A stretch of 34,116 nucleotides of DNA from Deltaproteobacteria bacterium (GTDB lineage: Bacteria; Desulfobacterota; Desulfomonilia; UBA1062): contig DSBG01000026.1 of the NCBI GenBank assembly GCA_011046135.1, positions 1 to 34,116 of the forward strand, read 5' to 3'. Position numbers and translations under genes: made by a program. The notes beneath the pieces were generated by a model, which saw only the letters and a program-made list of their open reading frames with translations, was not told the origin of the DNA and did no database searches. Positions 24,956 to 34,028 of the stretch are shown piece by piece. Each line of letters opens with the position of its first letter. The stretch's first letter is position 1.

Positions 24956-26827
24956 TCATGTGCTGTGGCATATCTCCGCCAGGAAAGCCGATGGGATTTG
25001 GAAAGACTCCCGCCCGTACATGGCCCGAACTCGCGCCCAGGAAAGAACAACGTCACGTCGGGCCCGTGTGATGCCGACATAGAGCAGCCGACGCTCCTCC
25101 TCGATGTCCAGAGAGGTGTCCATCGACCGGGAGTGGGGGAGCAGCCCCTCTTCAACCCCGAGAATGAACACGTGATCGAATTCCAACCCCTTTGACATGT
25201 GGAGCGTCATGACACTGACTGCATCGCCCGCATCGACATCCATGGCGCTCATGAGGGCCTTCTCCTCAAGATACCTCGTGAGGTCTGTCTGACCTGAGGC
25301 GCTGGACATGAGCTCCCTGATGTTCATCAGTCTGTCGGGCCCGTCGAGCTCCCCTTCGAGGGAGCGCTTTATGCCGGATCTCTCGATGATCACCTCGATC
25401 ATGTCGGCAATGTCGCTGCCTGCTCCTCCGCTCGAACAGACCTGCACAAGGGAAAGGAACTCTTTCAATCCCCTGGCTGCCGCTCCCCTGACCACGGAAT
25501 GTTCGAGGGCTTCCTTCAGAATCAGTGCCGTCGGCTTGCCCCGGCTCCGGGCAAATCGCTGCAGTTCGGAGAGTGTCTTCTCTCCAATACCCCGTGGCGG
25601 GGTATTGATGCACCGGGAGAGGGCTTCTTCATCCTTCGGATTCGCGATGATCCTGAGGTAAGCCAGGACATCCTTGATTTCTCTGCGCTCGTAGAACCTG
25701 ATGCCGCCGTAGACCTTATACGGAATTCCCCTGCGAACAAAGGCTTCTTCCACGAGACGCGAGAGAGCATTGATCCGATAGAACACCCCTATCTCTGCAG
25801 GACTCTTCCCCGATGCAATCAGCTCGTCAACCGTGTGGGCAAGAGAGGCCGCCTCCTGCTCGTCATCATACAATTCCCGAATCTCCAATCCCCTGCTGCC
25901 CTTTCCCCTGGCAGCCCTGAGTCGCTTTGGCTCGCGGTACAGGTTGTTGGCGATCAAGGAAGAGGCCGCCTCAAGGATATCCTCTGTCGATCGGTAATTC
26001 TGTTCCAGGATGATCACTTCTGCCCCGGGAAAATCATCTTTAAAGCGGAGGATGTTTCCCACATCGGCACCTCGCCAGCCATAGATGGACTGATCGTCGT
26101 CTCCGACCACCGTGATGTTGGCCTCTTGTGAAATGAGCTGCATGAGGAGGGTGTACTGGGCCGTGTTCGTGTCCTGATACTCGTCGACGAGGATGTGCTG
26201 AAAGCGATTCTGATAGCGCGAACGGACAGGGGGCATGGCGGTGAGCACCGAGGACGGGACCGTGAGCAGATCGGCAAAATCAAACACGCCGAAGTCCCTT
26301 TTTTTCTGCTCATACAGGGCAATGACCGGGAGGGGATCGAATCTCAGACGGTGAGGAATCTTGCTGATGTCACGCAGCGTATCCCTGCTTATGTTGGCAA
26401 TCCAGGCAATGGTTGCATCGATACCTCGTTCTGTCTTCAGATTCAACTCTTTCATGCACTTGGCGATCAGCGACCGCTGATCCGCCTCATCGTAGATCTG
26501 GAACGACCTCGTATACCCCACATGATGGGCTTCATGCCTGAGGAACCATGCCCCGAAAGCATGGAATGTGCCCGCCCACACACCGCTGGTTTCTGTACCG
26601 AGAATTCCTCTCAGGCGGGTTTTCATTTCCTGTGCCGCCTTGTTGGTGAACGTGAGACAGAGGATATCTGACGGGACAACCCCGTTCTCGATGAGATACG
26701 CCGCCCTGTGGACGATGACCCGTGTCTTTCCCGATCCGGCACCGGCAAAGATGAGCAGGGGGCCTCTCTCGTAGCAGACAGCCCTTCGCTGTTCTGGGTT
26801 GAGCCCGTCCAGGATTGCCGGTCTCAC
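24956..26827 (-). CDS. UvrD/Rep/PcrA-family DNA helicase
   Basis: A 623-residue superfamily 1A 3'-5' DNA helicase. Motifs in order are LNPEQRRAV (Q motif), FAGAGSGKT (Walker A, residues 27-35), LTFTNKAAQEM (Ia), LVDEYQDTN (II), VGDDDQSIYGWRGA (III), ILEQNYRST (IV), VSVMTLHMSKGLEFDHVFIL (V) and EEERRLLYVGITRARR (VI). It is about 100 residues shorter than typical UvrD or PcrA because the C-terminal tail with the RNA-polymerase/UvrB-binding region is missing, which makes it Rep-like in length. The GTG start at 26827 directly follows the U32 stop and has AGGAG seven bases upstream. It probably works in replication restart or repair. Confidence 0.92.
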   Translation of the reverse strand: MRPAILDGLNPEQRRAVCYERGPLLIFAGAGSGKTRVIVHRAAYLIENGVVPSDILCLTFTNKAAQEMKTRLRGILGTETSGVWAGTFHAFGAWFLRHEAHHVGYTRSFQIYDEADQRSLIAKCMKELNLKTERGIDATIAWIANISRDTLRDISKIPHRLRFDPLPVIALYEQKKRDFGVFDFADLLTVPSSVLTAMPPVRSRYQNRFQHILVDEYQDTNTAQYTLLMQLISQEANITVVGDDDQSIYGWRGADVGNILRFKDDFPGAEVIILEQNYRSTEDILEAASSLIANNLYREPKRLRAARGKGSRGLEIRELYDDEQEAASLAHTVDELIASGKSPAEIGVFYRINALSRLVEEAFVRRGIPYKVYGGIRFYERREIKDVLAYLRIIANPKDEEALSRCINTPPRGIGEKTLSELQRFARSRGKPTALILKEALEHSVVRGAAARGLKEFLSLVQVCSSGGAGSDIADMIEVIIERSGIKRSLEGELDGPDRLMNIRELMSSASGQTDLTRYLEEKALMSAMDVDAGDAVSVMTLHMSKGLEFDHVFILGVEEGLLPHSRSMDTSLDIEEERRLLYVGITRARRDVVLSWARVRAMYGRESFQIPSAFLAEICHST

Positions 26828-28069
26828 CTACACGCTCCTGTCCACGATCTTGTCTCCCTCGCTCAGGGGTTTTCTCACCAGCTCTCCGGGATTCGGCACA
26901 AAGGAAGTCTTCATGACGAAGATTTCGTTGGGACGGATCCTTTTCAGGGGCACGCCCTGAGCAGTTGCGCCGTTGAGCACAAAGCTCTGGCGGAGACCGG
27001 AACCAGAGAGCCATTCAAGCTCCATTCCTTCGATGAGCGGGTTCCTCGCCTCGAAGGTTGTCTCGCCACCGTTTACAGAGAGCACCTTTGCCGCGAGGTG
27101 GTGGGTGTGGGAATAACCCTTGAAGTCGTAGTTCATACCGCTTGCATCGGGTCGCCCAGTGAAAAAGCCGGTGAAATATTCCCGGTTGCTGATCTTCCCG
27201 ATCTCATCGAGCCACACGCTCTGCACCGTGAATCCATCGGGATCCTTCAGGAACGAGTCCCGTGCGCTCCTGTAGACGCTGGTTGCCGTGGCCACGTACA
27301 GAGCTGTCTTGTTCCTCCCCTCGATCTTGAGGCCATCCATACCGAGCCTCATCACCTCACCCATGACGGGCAGGAGACAGAGATCCCTCGAGTTGTAGAG
27401 ATAGGTGTACCCGTCCTCCTCCACCACGGGCATGTAGGAGCCCTGCCTGGTTCGCTCAAGGAGAGCATAGTCCCACCTGCAGGGCTGGGTGCACGAACCG
27501 CGGTTCGCATCCCGCCCACACAGGTAACTGCTGATCAGGCATCTCCCGGAAATCGAGATGCAGATACTGCCATGGACGAAGATCTCGAGCTCCACGCTAC
27601 TGTGCCCACGGATGTACCGGATCTCATCCGAGGAAAGTTCCCTTGCCAGGATCACCCGGGAAACCCCAAGCTCTGCCCAGGCATTGATCGCATGGGCGTT
27701 GATCGCATTGGCCTGCGTGCTCAGGTGCAAGGGCAGTGACGGTGCGATCCGCCGCGCCATGTGCAACACGCCGATGTCAGAGACGATCATGGCATCGACT
27801 CCGCTATCAGCAGCAGAAGACATGATCTCTCCAAATCGCACAAGCTCTTCGTCATGAGGGTAGGTGTTGAGGGCGAGGTAGACCTTGACTCCCCTGGCGT
27901 GGGCAAAGGACACCGCTGTTTCAAGCTCATCGGGGGTGAAGTTCCTGGCCCCGGAACGCAGGTTCGTGTCACCCCGAAGCCCGAGGTAGACGGCCTCAGC
28001 CCCATAAAGGCAGGCGGTCTCGAGGGTCTCCATGCTTCCTGCAGGGGCAAGTATCTCGGGGATCTGCAT
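26828..28069 (-). CDS. Peptidase U32 family protein (TrhP/RlhA-type RNA hydroxylation)
   Basis: A 413-residue U32 family protein. The family signature EIFVHGSICISISGRCLIS is present near residue 160, followed by CGRDANRGSCTQPCRW; these four-cysteine regions bind an iron-sulfur cluster in characterised members. The N-terminus IPEILAPAGSMETLETACLY and GAEAVYLGL are typical. Although named peptidases, studied members (TrhP, RlhA, UbiU/V) take part in hydroxylation of tRNA, rRNA or ubiquinone precursors; the single-signature, about 410-residue form with an extra C-terminal domain resembles TrhP. ATG 28069 is preferred; a TTG at 28108 would add 13 residues. It is the first gene before the helicase and butyrate cluster. 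Confidence 0.87.
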   Translation of the reverse strand: MQIPEILAPAGSMETLETACLYGAEAVYLGLRGDTNLRSGARNFTPDELETAVSFAHARGVKVYLALNTYPHDEELVRFGEIMSSAADSGVDAMIVSDIGVLHMARRIAPSLPLHLSTQANAINAHAINAWAELGVSRVILARELSSDEIRYIRGHSSVELEIFVHGSICISISGRCLISSYLCGRDANRGSCTQPCRWDYALLERTRQGSYMPVVEEDGYTYLYNSRDLCLLPVMGEVMRLGMDGLKIEGRNKTALYVATATSVYRSARDSFLKDPDGFTVQSVWLDEIGKISNREYFTGFFTGRPDASGMNYDFKGYSHTHHLAAKVLSVNGGETTFEARNPLIEGMELEWLSGSGLRQSFVLNGATAQGVPLKRIRPNEIFVMKTSFVPNPGELVRKPLSEGDKIVDRSV

Positions 28070-28302
28070 ACCAAGGCTGGGTATAACGCAACACCCCCTC
28101 TTGCACAAGGCTAAAACTCCTCATCGGAAGCATCGTGAAAGAAGAGCTCCTCTGTTCCCAACCCCCGGCATCTCCCTGTTGTTCAAAAAGATCGAAACCC
28201 TTTGCTGCATCAGGGTACTCAACAGCATGAAGCCCACCGTAAGCTCTCATGGCATGCACCAGAACGCCAATAAACACCACCGGCACGAAGGGTTTTTTAC
28301 CC

Positions 28303-28331
28303 TTGACTCGATGAGTGACTGCGTTTAAGAA
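28303..28331 (+). promoter_or_regulatory. Candidate promoter for tRNA-Arg
   Basis: TTGACT at 28303-28308 is followed after 17 bases by TAAGAA (28326-28331), 9 bases before the mature tRNA. The -35 is good and the -10 weak (three of six), but the position is right. Confidence 0.4.
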
Positions 28332-28339
28332 AACCGCAT

Positions 28340-28412
28340 GCCCCCGTAGCTCAGGGGATAGAGCACAGGATTCCTAATCCTGGTGTCGCAAGTTCGATTC
28401 TTGCCGGGGGCA
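28340..28412 (+). tRNA. tRNA-Arg (anticodon CCU)
   Basis: A complete cloverleaf. Acceptor GCCCCCG (28340-28346) pairs with CGGGGGC (28405-28411) and A28412 is the discriminator. The D arm uses GCTC/GAGC. The anticodon stem CAGGA/TCCTG encloses TT-CCT-AA with CCT at 28373-28375, reading AGG codons. The T arm is GCAAG-TTCGATT-CTTGC. The 3' CCA is not encoded. It stands alone, with no visible attachment-site duplication or integrase nearby. Confidence 0.97.
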
Positions 28413-28491
28413 CTGATTTCAAGCCATTCAAATAGAACACCTCGTTCTCAAGGAATCTCTCAATGCATAAATTGTTGCCCAACTATTCTTT

Positions 28492-28517
28492 TATAATTTT
28501 ACCTCAGCACATGAGGT
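28492..28517 (+). promoter_or_regulatory. Consensus -10 hexamer followed by a palindrome
   Basis: TATAAT (28492-28497) matches the consensus, but no good -35 lies at the right distance. ACCTCA (28501-28506) and TGAGGT (28512-28517) form a hairpin or operator directly over the expected start point. No convincing + strand gene follows, so any transcript would be non-coding or antisense to the permease end. The 247 bases between the tRNA and the permease stop hold no gene. Confidence 0.3.
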
Positions 28518-28659
28518 GTTCAGGCATGAGAAAGGGGGATCGGACAGGAAGACAAGGAAGATCTTCCAGCCGCCTAACGCCAATATCGGAGAAGAGAATT
28601 TACAGACAATATGGGACTTGACTTCAGACAAGCGGGGACATGAGGCATGCTGCAACAAC

Positions 28660-31314
28660 TTATTCATCATTTTGAGCATCTTCTCCCACATTCTTTGCAT
28701 CTGCTTTTTTGGGAGAAGAAATACCGGTGAGCACTTCAATGCTCTTTAACGCATCGTCGAGTTTTGCCTGCGCCTTTGCAGCGCGTTTTTTGGCTTCTCC
28801 AACCTTTTCCTGTGCCTGAATGAGATTGAACCGAACCTTTTCGATCTCTTCCTGCTCTGCATTGGAAGTCTTCAACTCTTCCAGGGTACGTTCAAGGATT
28901 TTGGCTTCCTGTGAAGCTTCGTGGACGAACCCCGACACGTTTTTCATCCGTTTCTTTGCCTTTTCCAGGATATCCATCGCCTGAACCAGTTCTCCATACA
29001 TCCCCTCTTCAGGTCCTGCTTCCAGGTCGATGTCCTCTGCTGCAAGCACGAGCGCCACGATCGGCAGCCGGGCCAGAAGGTCTTCGACCTTGCCACCGAA
29101 GGGGTCGAAAATCTGGCTCTGCCTCAGTTTGAGGGGGAGAAAGACCATGGCTGCATCCGAAGACATGGAGGCGACTGTCCCGGCATCGGCTTTCTCTATG
29201 ACCTCGATGGATGCCTGAATGCGGATGTCGGAGAGCATCTGCTTGAGGAGCGAGACAACCTGTTCGGTGCTGTGGGAGTTCCTGGACTCGGCCCCGGCAT
29301 CTTCATGGATATCAGATCCGTTCTTCTCCCTCTGCTCTGGCGTTCCGATGGCCAGCATCCTGATCTTTGCGTCCTCCCAGCCAGAAGAGCGCTTCATGAG
29401 GTAGGCGAACAGGAGCATGAGACGGCTCGTCGAATCACCGAACCACCACACGTCGATTCTGCAGTCTTCTGCTTTCATGGATTCAAGGGTACTCCACTCA
29501 TGCTCCTTGGAGTCGAGGATCACGATGTTACACCCAAGCCGGAAGGCAGTGCGAAGATACAAGCCGAATTCCCGTTCCCTGATGGCAAGAATGCCGCCCG
29601 CGAGTTCGTCGAGCCAGTTCAGAACGACCGTGTTTGCCCGCATGGGACCGACACCGTACGACTGAATCAGGACATGGATTGCATCACGTGCATCAGGGGC
29701 AATGATGACGAGGGGAAACGCCTTGAGTTTGTCTTCCCTGAGGAAGGATCGGAGGTCTTCTTCAGCATTCTCTTTAACCCTTATCATTCTCAGCCCGGAG
29801 CCTTCCTTGATTCTGACCACTGTTGTCATTCCACTTCCACCCTCCAGCCATGAAGAAAACGTCAGGAGCCGCTGACGTCTTTTGGGATCATCAGAGAAAG
29901 CAAGGATCTGGGGTCTCCAGTCCCTGGGATGTTCCGGTTCTGCTGCTGCAGCAATGAGATGATCACGAACCCGCTGGAGGTGATAGGACCGCTGGGAATC
30001 AGCCCACCGGGACGGAGTATCGTGCTGTTTAATATACTGGTAAATACCAAACAGGGTTGCACACGCTATCAGTGCAGGTGTGACATCGATGGCAACCATG
30101 ACGATCAGGCATGCAGCTGCCCCCAGAAGGCTGAGCCTCAGGTCGTAGAACCTGAACCGGGGGCGGAAGGACGGGCTCTTGGCCCGTGCCTCGTAAAAGG
30201 TTGCGTAGTTGAGCAGCCCGTAGGAAATGAGGAAGAACATGGACACGATGGGGGCAATCACGTTCAGGTTTCCCAGGGCAACGGTGGCATAGGCGATGCC
30301 GAGGGAGAGAAGAACCGCCCTGCGGGGGTTGTTGGCAGGGCCGTATCCTTTTGAAAAGGTATTCAGGATAGGGAAAATCTTGTCACCGGCCATGGACTGG
30401 AGGATGCGCGGGGCCCCGAGGAAGGATGCCATGGCGGAAGAGAGCGTTGCCGCCACCACACCTGCATCGACAAGGAATCCCAGCGATGCGATGCGTTTCA
30501 TGGACGCATAGTCCTGTGTGAGGATATCCCGGGGAGCGGCGCCAGCGAAGAGGACCGCGGCACAGAAATAGATCACCATGGAGATGCCCACTGCCGCGAA
30601 CGTCCCCAGAGGAAGGCTTTTCCCCGGGTCTTTGAGATCCCCGGACATGCTCACCCCCTGGGTGAACCCGGTCACGGCCGGGAAGAAGATGGCGAAGATG
30701 AGCCAGAAGTTCATGGGTGAAGGTGGGCCCGAGAGATTCGCTGTCAGAAGAGCGGGTTCGAATCGGGAGAACCCGCCTAAAAAGAACGAGAGAATGGCAG
30801 AGAACAGAATGGCCATGACCACATACTGGAACCTGGTCGCCCAGTCTGCCCCGAGCCACGCGAAGATAAAGAGCGTGGATATCGCACCTGCAGCGATCAC
30901 CTGGGCCGGGAGTCCCGACGAGAGGCCGAGCATGCCCGAGACCGCTTCCCCGAACCCGATGCAGTAGAAGGCGACCGAGATCGATTGGGCGAGGAACAGC
31001 ACGATGCCGATGGCGCCTCCGAACTCGATTCCCAGGGTCCGGGAGATGAGGTAGTAATCACCGCCGCCCTTCACCTTCATGTTCGTCGCGATTGCAGAGA
31101 GGGAGAACGTGGTGAGGATCGAGATGGCATTGGCCACAGCGATGATGACGATGGCCTTGACGAGCCCTGCATTGCCTACAACATAGCCCAGCCGGAGGAA
31201 GAGGATGATGCCCAGGATCGTGAGGATGCTCGGGGTGAATACCCCGGGGAAGGTTCCCATGGTTGCCTGTGCATGATTCTCAGGTGTGCTGTTTTTCATG
31301 GCTTTCATGGCCAC
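28660..31314 (-). CDS. SLC12-like (cation-chloride cotransporter family) permease with C-terminal coiled coil
   Basis: An 884-residue membrane protein of the APC superfamily resembling bacterial homologues of Na-K-Cl cotransporters. The first helix region FTPSILTILGIILFLRLGYV followed by VGNAGL, and then ATNMKVKGGGDYYLISRTLG, are characteristic. About twelve hydrophobic segments lie within residues 25-430. A cytoplasmic domain of about 370 residues resembles the SLC12 C-terminal region (GANTVVLNW-type segment RANTVVLNWLDE). The last 90 residues are a charged heptad-rich coiled coil (AEQEEIEKVRFNLIQAQEKV and AKKRAAKAQAKL). GTG 31314 has GAGGGGGA at good spacing; ATG 31308 is an alternative. 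The transported ion or amino acid is unknown. It lies about 180 bases downstream of a BCCT transporter remnant. Confidence 0.85.
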   Translation of the reverse strand: MAMKAMKNSTPENHAQATMGTFPGVFTPSILTILGIILFLRLGYVVGNAGLVKAIVIIAVANAISILTTFSLSAIATNMKVKGGGDYYLISRTLGIEFGGAIGIVLFLAQSISVAFYCIGFGEAVSGMLGLSSGLPAQVIAAGAISTLFIFAWLGADWATRFQYVVMAILFSAILSFFLGGFSRFEPALLTANLSGPPSPMNFWLIFAIFFPAVTGFTQGVSMSGDLKDPGKSLPLGTFAAVGISMVIYFCAAVLFAGAAPRDILTQDYASMKRIASLGFLVDAGVVAATLSSAMASFLGAPRILQSMAGDKIFPILNTFSKGYGPANNPRRAVLLSLGIAYATVALGNLNVIAPIVSMFFLISYGLLNYATFYEARAKSPSFRPRFRFYDLRLSLLGAAACLIVMVAIDVTPALIACATLFGIYQYIKQHDTPSRWADSQRSYHLQRVRDHLIAAAAEPEHPRDWRPQILAFSDDPKRRQRLLTFSSWLEGGSGMTTVVRIKEGSGLRMIRVKENAEEDLRSFLREDKLKAFPLVIIAPDARDAIHVLIQSYGVGPMRANTVVLNWLDELAGGILAIREREFGLYLRTAFRLGCNIVILDSKEHEWSTLESMKAEDCRIDVWWFGDSTSRLMLLFAYLMKRSSGWEDAKIRMLAIGTPEQREKNGSDIHEDAGAESRNSHSTEQVVSLLKQMLSDIRIQASIEVIEKADAGTVASMSSDAAMVFLPLKLRQSQIFDPFGGKVEDLLARLPIVALVLAAEDIDLEAGPEEGMYGELVQAMDILEKAKKRMKNVSGFVHEASQEAKILERTLEELKTSNAEQEEIEKVRFNLIQAQEKVGEAKKRAAKAQAKLDDALKSIEVLTGISSPKKADAKNVGEDAQNDE

Positions 31315-31422
31315 TGATCTTCCCCCTCACGAGGTGTAACTATAAGAACTATGCAATACTCTCAACTCAAGAATGATTATAATACGGGAAGTGGGGGAAG
31401 ACAATAAATGGACCTGAACGTT

Positions 31423-31450
31423 GAAGCGCATTCTTCAGTAGAATGCTTCT
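31423..31450. terminator. Hairpin between the BCCT remnant and the permease
   Basis: GCATTCT (31428-31434) and AGAATGC (31440-31446) form a 7-pair stem around TCAGT, extended by GAA/TTC past unpaired bases. It lies 45 bases after the BCCT stop on the - strand. The T content after the stem is higher on the + strand, so its use as a terminator is uncertain. Confidence 0.35.
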
Positions 31451-31490
31451 TGCTTCAGCATCTGATCTGTATCCTGAGTTAGGTAAGCTC

Positions 31491-32258
31491 CTACGATGTC
31501 CTATCCTTGTCCGATAATCCCTGCTTTCCCACTGGTATTTCAATTCTCTGGATCTCGGGCCGGATTTTTTCGATAATCGTGGCATGGTAATGCTCTTCCT
31601 GCTGCCCTCGGAATAAGCTGTAACACATGATCAGCAACACAATGGTGAAGGGCAGGCCTGTGGCAATAGACGCGCTTTGCAGGGCGGCCAGGCCTCCACC
31701 CATGAGCAGTACCGCGGCGCACACTCCTTCCATGACTCCCCAGAATATTTGCTGGGGCACCGGAGAATCGAGCTTTCCACCGGAAGTGAGATGATCGACC
31801 ACCAGAGAGCCGGAATCAGAGGAGGTAACGAAGAAAATCGTTACCAGTACTATGCCGACAAAAGATGTTATTGTTGTGAAAGGAAAACTTTCGAGCATCA
31901 CGAAAAGTGCGGTTGAAACATCTTTGCTTACGGCGCCGACAATGTCAGCGGTTCCGGTGAGCTGAAGCCAGAGCGCCGATCCGCCAAATGATGACATCCA
32001 CAGAAATGAGAACAGCGTCGGAAAAACCATGACGCCCAGGATAAATTCACGCACGGTGCGACCCTTGGAGATTCGCGCGATAAACATTCCAACAAAGGGA
32101 GACCACAATATCCACCACCCCCAGTAGAAAATGGTCCAGGCATTATACCACCTCATGTACATACTTCGTGTGTTTTCTATTGATTGACGGAAGAAGAACT
32201 GTTTGTCATGCAGAACTATTCCAACTCTCATATAACCATGACTACAAAACAGCATCAT
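31491..32258 (-). pseudogene. BCCT-family transporter, C-terminal half only
   Basis: The 255-residue open frame has the second half of a betaine/carnitine/choline transporter. NAWTIFYWGWWILWSPFVGM followed by FIARISKGRTVREFI, and TSSDSGSLVVDHLTSGGK, are highly characteristic. Family members are usually 500 residues or more, so the first six or so helices and much of the substrate site are absent. The first 35 residues (from ATG 32258) look only loosely like family sequence. Upstream there are 129 bases and then hcp in the opposite direction, leaving no room for the missing half. I read it as a 5'-truncated remnant. Its C-terminus appears intact. The cause could be a deletion that brought hcp next to it. 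Confidence 0.82.
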
Positions 32259-32309
32259 AAGATTCCAGGCTGAAATGTCAAATCACCTATGACACGAAAA
32301 ATATGCCTG

Positions 32310-32325
32310 CTTGACTAAGGTCAAG
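32310..32325. promoter_or_regulatory. HcpR/FNR-like operator upstream of hcp
   Basis: CTTGAC-TAAG-GTCAAG is a perfect palindrome with 6-base arms, 63 bases before the hcp start. From memory, HcpR, a CRP/FNR-family regulator of nitrosative stress, uses TTGAC-N4-GTCAA-type sites in deltaproteobacteria. A class II position (centre at -41.5) would put transcription at 32359, with TAGCCT at 32347-32352 as a weak -10. TGTCA/TGACA (32276-32280 and 32290-32294) may be a weaker second site. Confidence 0.75.
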
Positions 32326-32387
32326 TACGTCCTGCCATTTTACGGGTAGCCTAAGGAGAGAATATATCCAAGGGGGGGAGAAACGAC

Positions 32388-34025
32388 ATGTTCTGTATTC
32401 AGTGTCAGGAAACGGTGAAAAACCAGGGCTGCACAGTCAGGGGTGTATGTGGCAAGACAGAGGATACGTCGAATCTCATGGATCTGCTCATCCATGTGCT
32501 CAAAGGGGCTTCTCTGTACGGAGAGAAGGAAATTGAAAAGGGCTCGTTCGACCTCGTCTACGGCAGATTCTTCTCGGATGCGCTGTTTGCGACGCTTACC
32601 AATACGAATTTCGATACATCGCGCATAACCGATTATATCAGAGAGGCATTCAAGGTCAGGGACGATCTCAGGATACAGGCTGGAGATGAAGCTGGTGACG
32701 TGATCCACGACGGCGCTGTCTGGTTCTCGGACAATGAAGAGGATTATCTCGCCAAGGCAGCCCAGGTGGGTGTCCTCGCCACGAAGGACGAGGATGTCCG
32801 GTCACTGAGGGAGCTCCTCATCTACGGACTGAAGGGGATCGCGGCCTATGCACATCATGCCATGATTCTTGGCTTTGAGGATGAGGAGATCTATTGTTTC
32901 CTGGTAGAGGCTCTTTCTTCAACTACCAAGGAAACATCCGTTGACGATCTCGTTGGCCTCGTTATGAAGGCAGGGCAGACCGCTGTCACCAGCATGGCCC
33001 TGCTCGACAAGGCAAACACGGAGACGTATGGCAATCCTGAGATCACCAAAGTTAACCTCGGGGTCAGGGGCAATCCCGGTATTCTCGTTTCCGGGCACGA
33101 CCTGAAAGACCTCGAGGAGCTCCTGGAGCAGACACAAGGCACAGGCGTGGATGTCTACACCCACGGTGAGATGCTGCCCGCGCTCTCGTATCCATTCTTC
33201 AAGAAGTACGACAATCTGGTGGGCAACTACGGTGGGTCTTGGTGGCACCAGCGAGAGGAATTCGAGACCTTCGGCGGTCCTATCCTCATGACCACCAACT
33301 GCATTATACCGGTCAAGGAGAGTTATGCGGATCGCATCTTTACAACCGGGACCACGGGCTATCCGGATATAAAACACATACCGGACAGAACGGTCGGCAA
33401 TGCAAAGGATTTCTCTTCTCTCATCAGCATGGCCAAGACCTGCCCGGCTCCCAGGCAGCTCGAGCAAGGCGAGATCGTCTGCGGGTTCGCCCACAATCAG
33501 GTACTGGCCCTGGCAGACAAGGTGGTGGATGCTGTCAAGTCTGGTACCATCAAACGCTTCGTCGTCATGGCTGGCTGCGATGGGCAGCAGAAGGCCCGAA
33601 GTTACTTCACCGAGGTTGCCGAGAGCCTCCCCGAAGACACTGTGATTCTCACCGCAGGATGCGCCAAGTACCGCTATAACAAGCTGAACCTCGGCTCTAT
33701 CGAGGGCATCCCCCGCGTGCTCGACGCAGGTCAGTGCAACGACTCCTACTCGCTGGCCGTGATAGCACTTAAACTCAAGGAGATCTTCGGGCTCGACAAC
33801 ATTAACGAGCTTCCCATCTCCTTTGACATCGCCTGGTACGAACAGAAGGCCGTGGCCGTGCTTCTGGCTCTCCTGCATCTCGGCATCAAAGGCATCCGCC
33901 TGGGCCCAACACTTCCGGCCTTTCTCTCGCCGAACGTTTTGAAGGTTCTGGTGGAGAAATTTGATATCAGACCAATTGGTGATGTCACAGCAGACATCGA
34001 ATCAATAATGAAAGGGAGTTACTAA
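32388..34025 (+). CDS. hcp: Hydroxylamine reductase / hybrid-cluster protein, class I
   Basis: A 545-residue hybrid-cluster protein. The N-terminal cysteines C3, C6, C15 and C21 ([10 protein letters not shown]...[10 protein letters not shown]) have the C-x2-C-x8-C-x5-C spacing of class I proteins from strict anaerobes. Hybrid-cluster ligand regions are visible as [47 protein letters not shown] and [12 protein letters not shown]. In the family this protein reduces hydroxylamine in vitro and is now mainly linked to nitric oxide handling under anaerobic nitrosative stress. AGGGGGGGAG precedes ATG 32388. The palindrome at 32310 suggests control by an HcpR-type regulator. No reductase partner (Hcr) is seen in the window. 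Confidence 0.97.
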   Translation: MFCIQCQETVKNQGCTVRGVCGKTEDTSNLMDLLIHVLKGASLYGEKEIEKGSFDLVYGRFFSDALFATLTNTNFDTSRITDYIREAFKVRDDLRIQAGDEAGDVIHDGAVWFSDNEEDYLAKAAQVGVLATKDEDVRSLRELLIYGLKGIAAYAHHAMILGFEDEEIYCFLVEALSSTTKETSVDDLVGLVMKAGQTAVTSMALLDKANTETYGNPEITKVNLGVRGNPGILVSGHDLKDLEELLEQTQGTGVDVYTHGEMLPALSYPFFKKYDNLVGNYGGSWWHQREEFETFGGPILMTTNCIIPVKESYADRIFTTGTTGYPDIKHIPDRTVGNAKDFSSLISMAKTCPAPRQLEQGEIVCGFAHNQVLALADKVVDAVKSGTIKRFVVMAGCDGQQKARSYFTEVAESLPEDTVILTAGCAKYRYNKLNLGSIEGIPRVLDAGQCNDSYSLAVIALKLKEIFGLDNINELPISFDIAWYEQKAVAVLLALLHLGIKGIRLGPTLPAFLSPNVLKVLVEKFDIRPIGDVTADIESIMKGSY

Positions 34026-34028
34026 TAA

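Noticed and set aside
28340-28412. tRNA-Arg as an integration site for a genomic island
   Set aside because: No integrase, no repeated tRNA 3' end and no island-like genes were found on either side.
28501-28517. Hairpin as the terminator of the permease gene
   Set aside because: On the permease strand the stem is followed by A-rich, not T-rich, sequence, and it lies more than 140 bases past the stop.
28516-28749. 77-codon + strand frame after the TATAAT element
   Set aside because: It overlaps the permease end in antisense, and its composition does not look coding.
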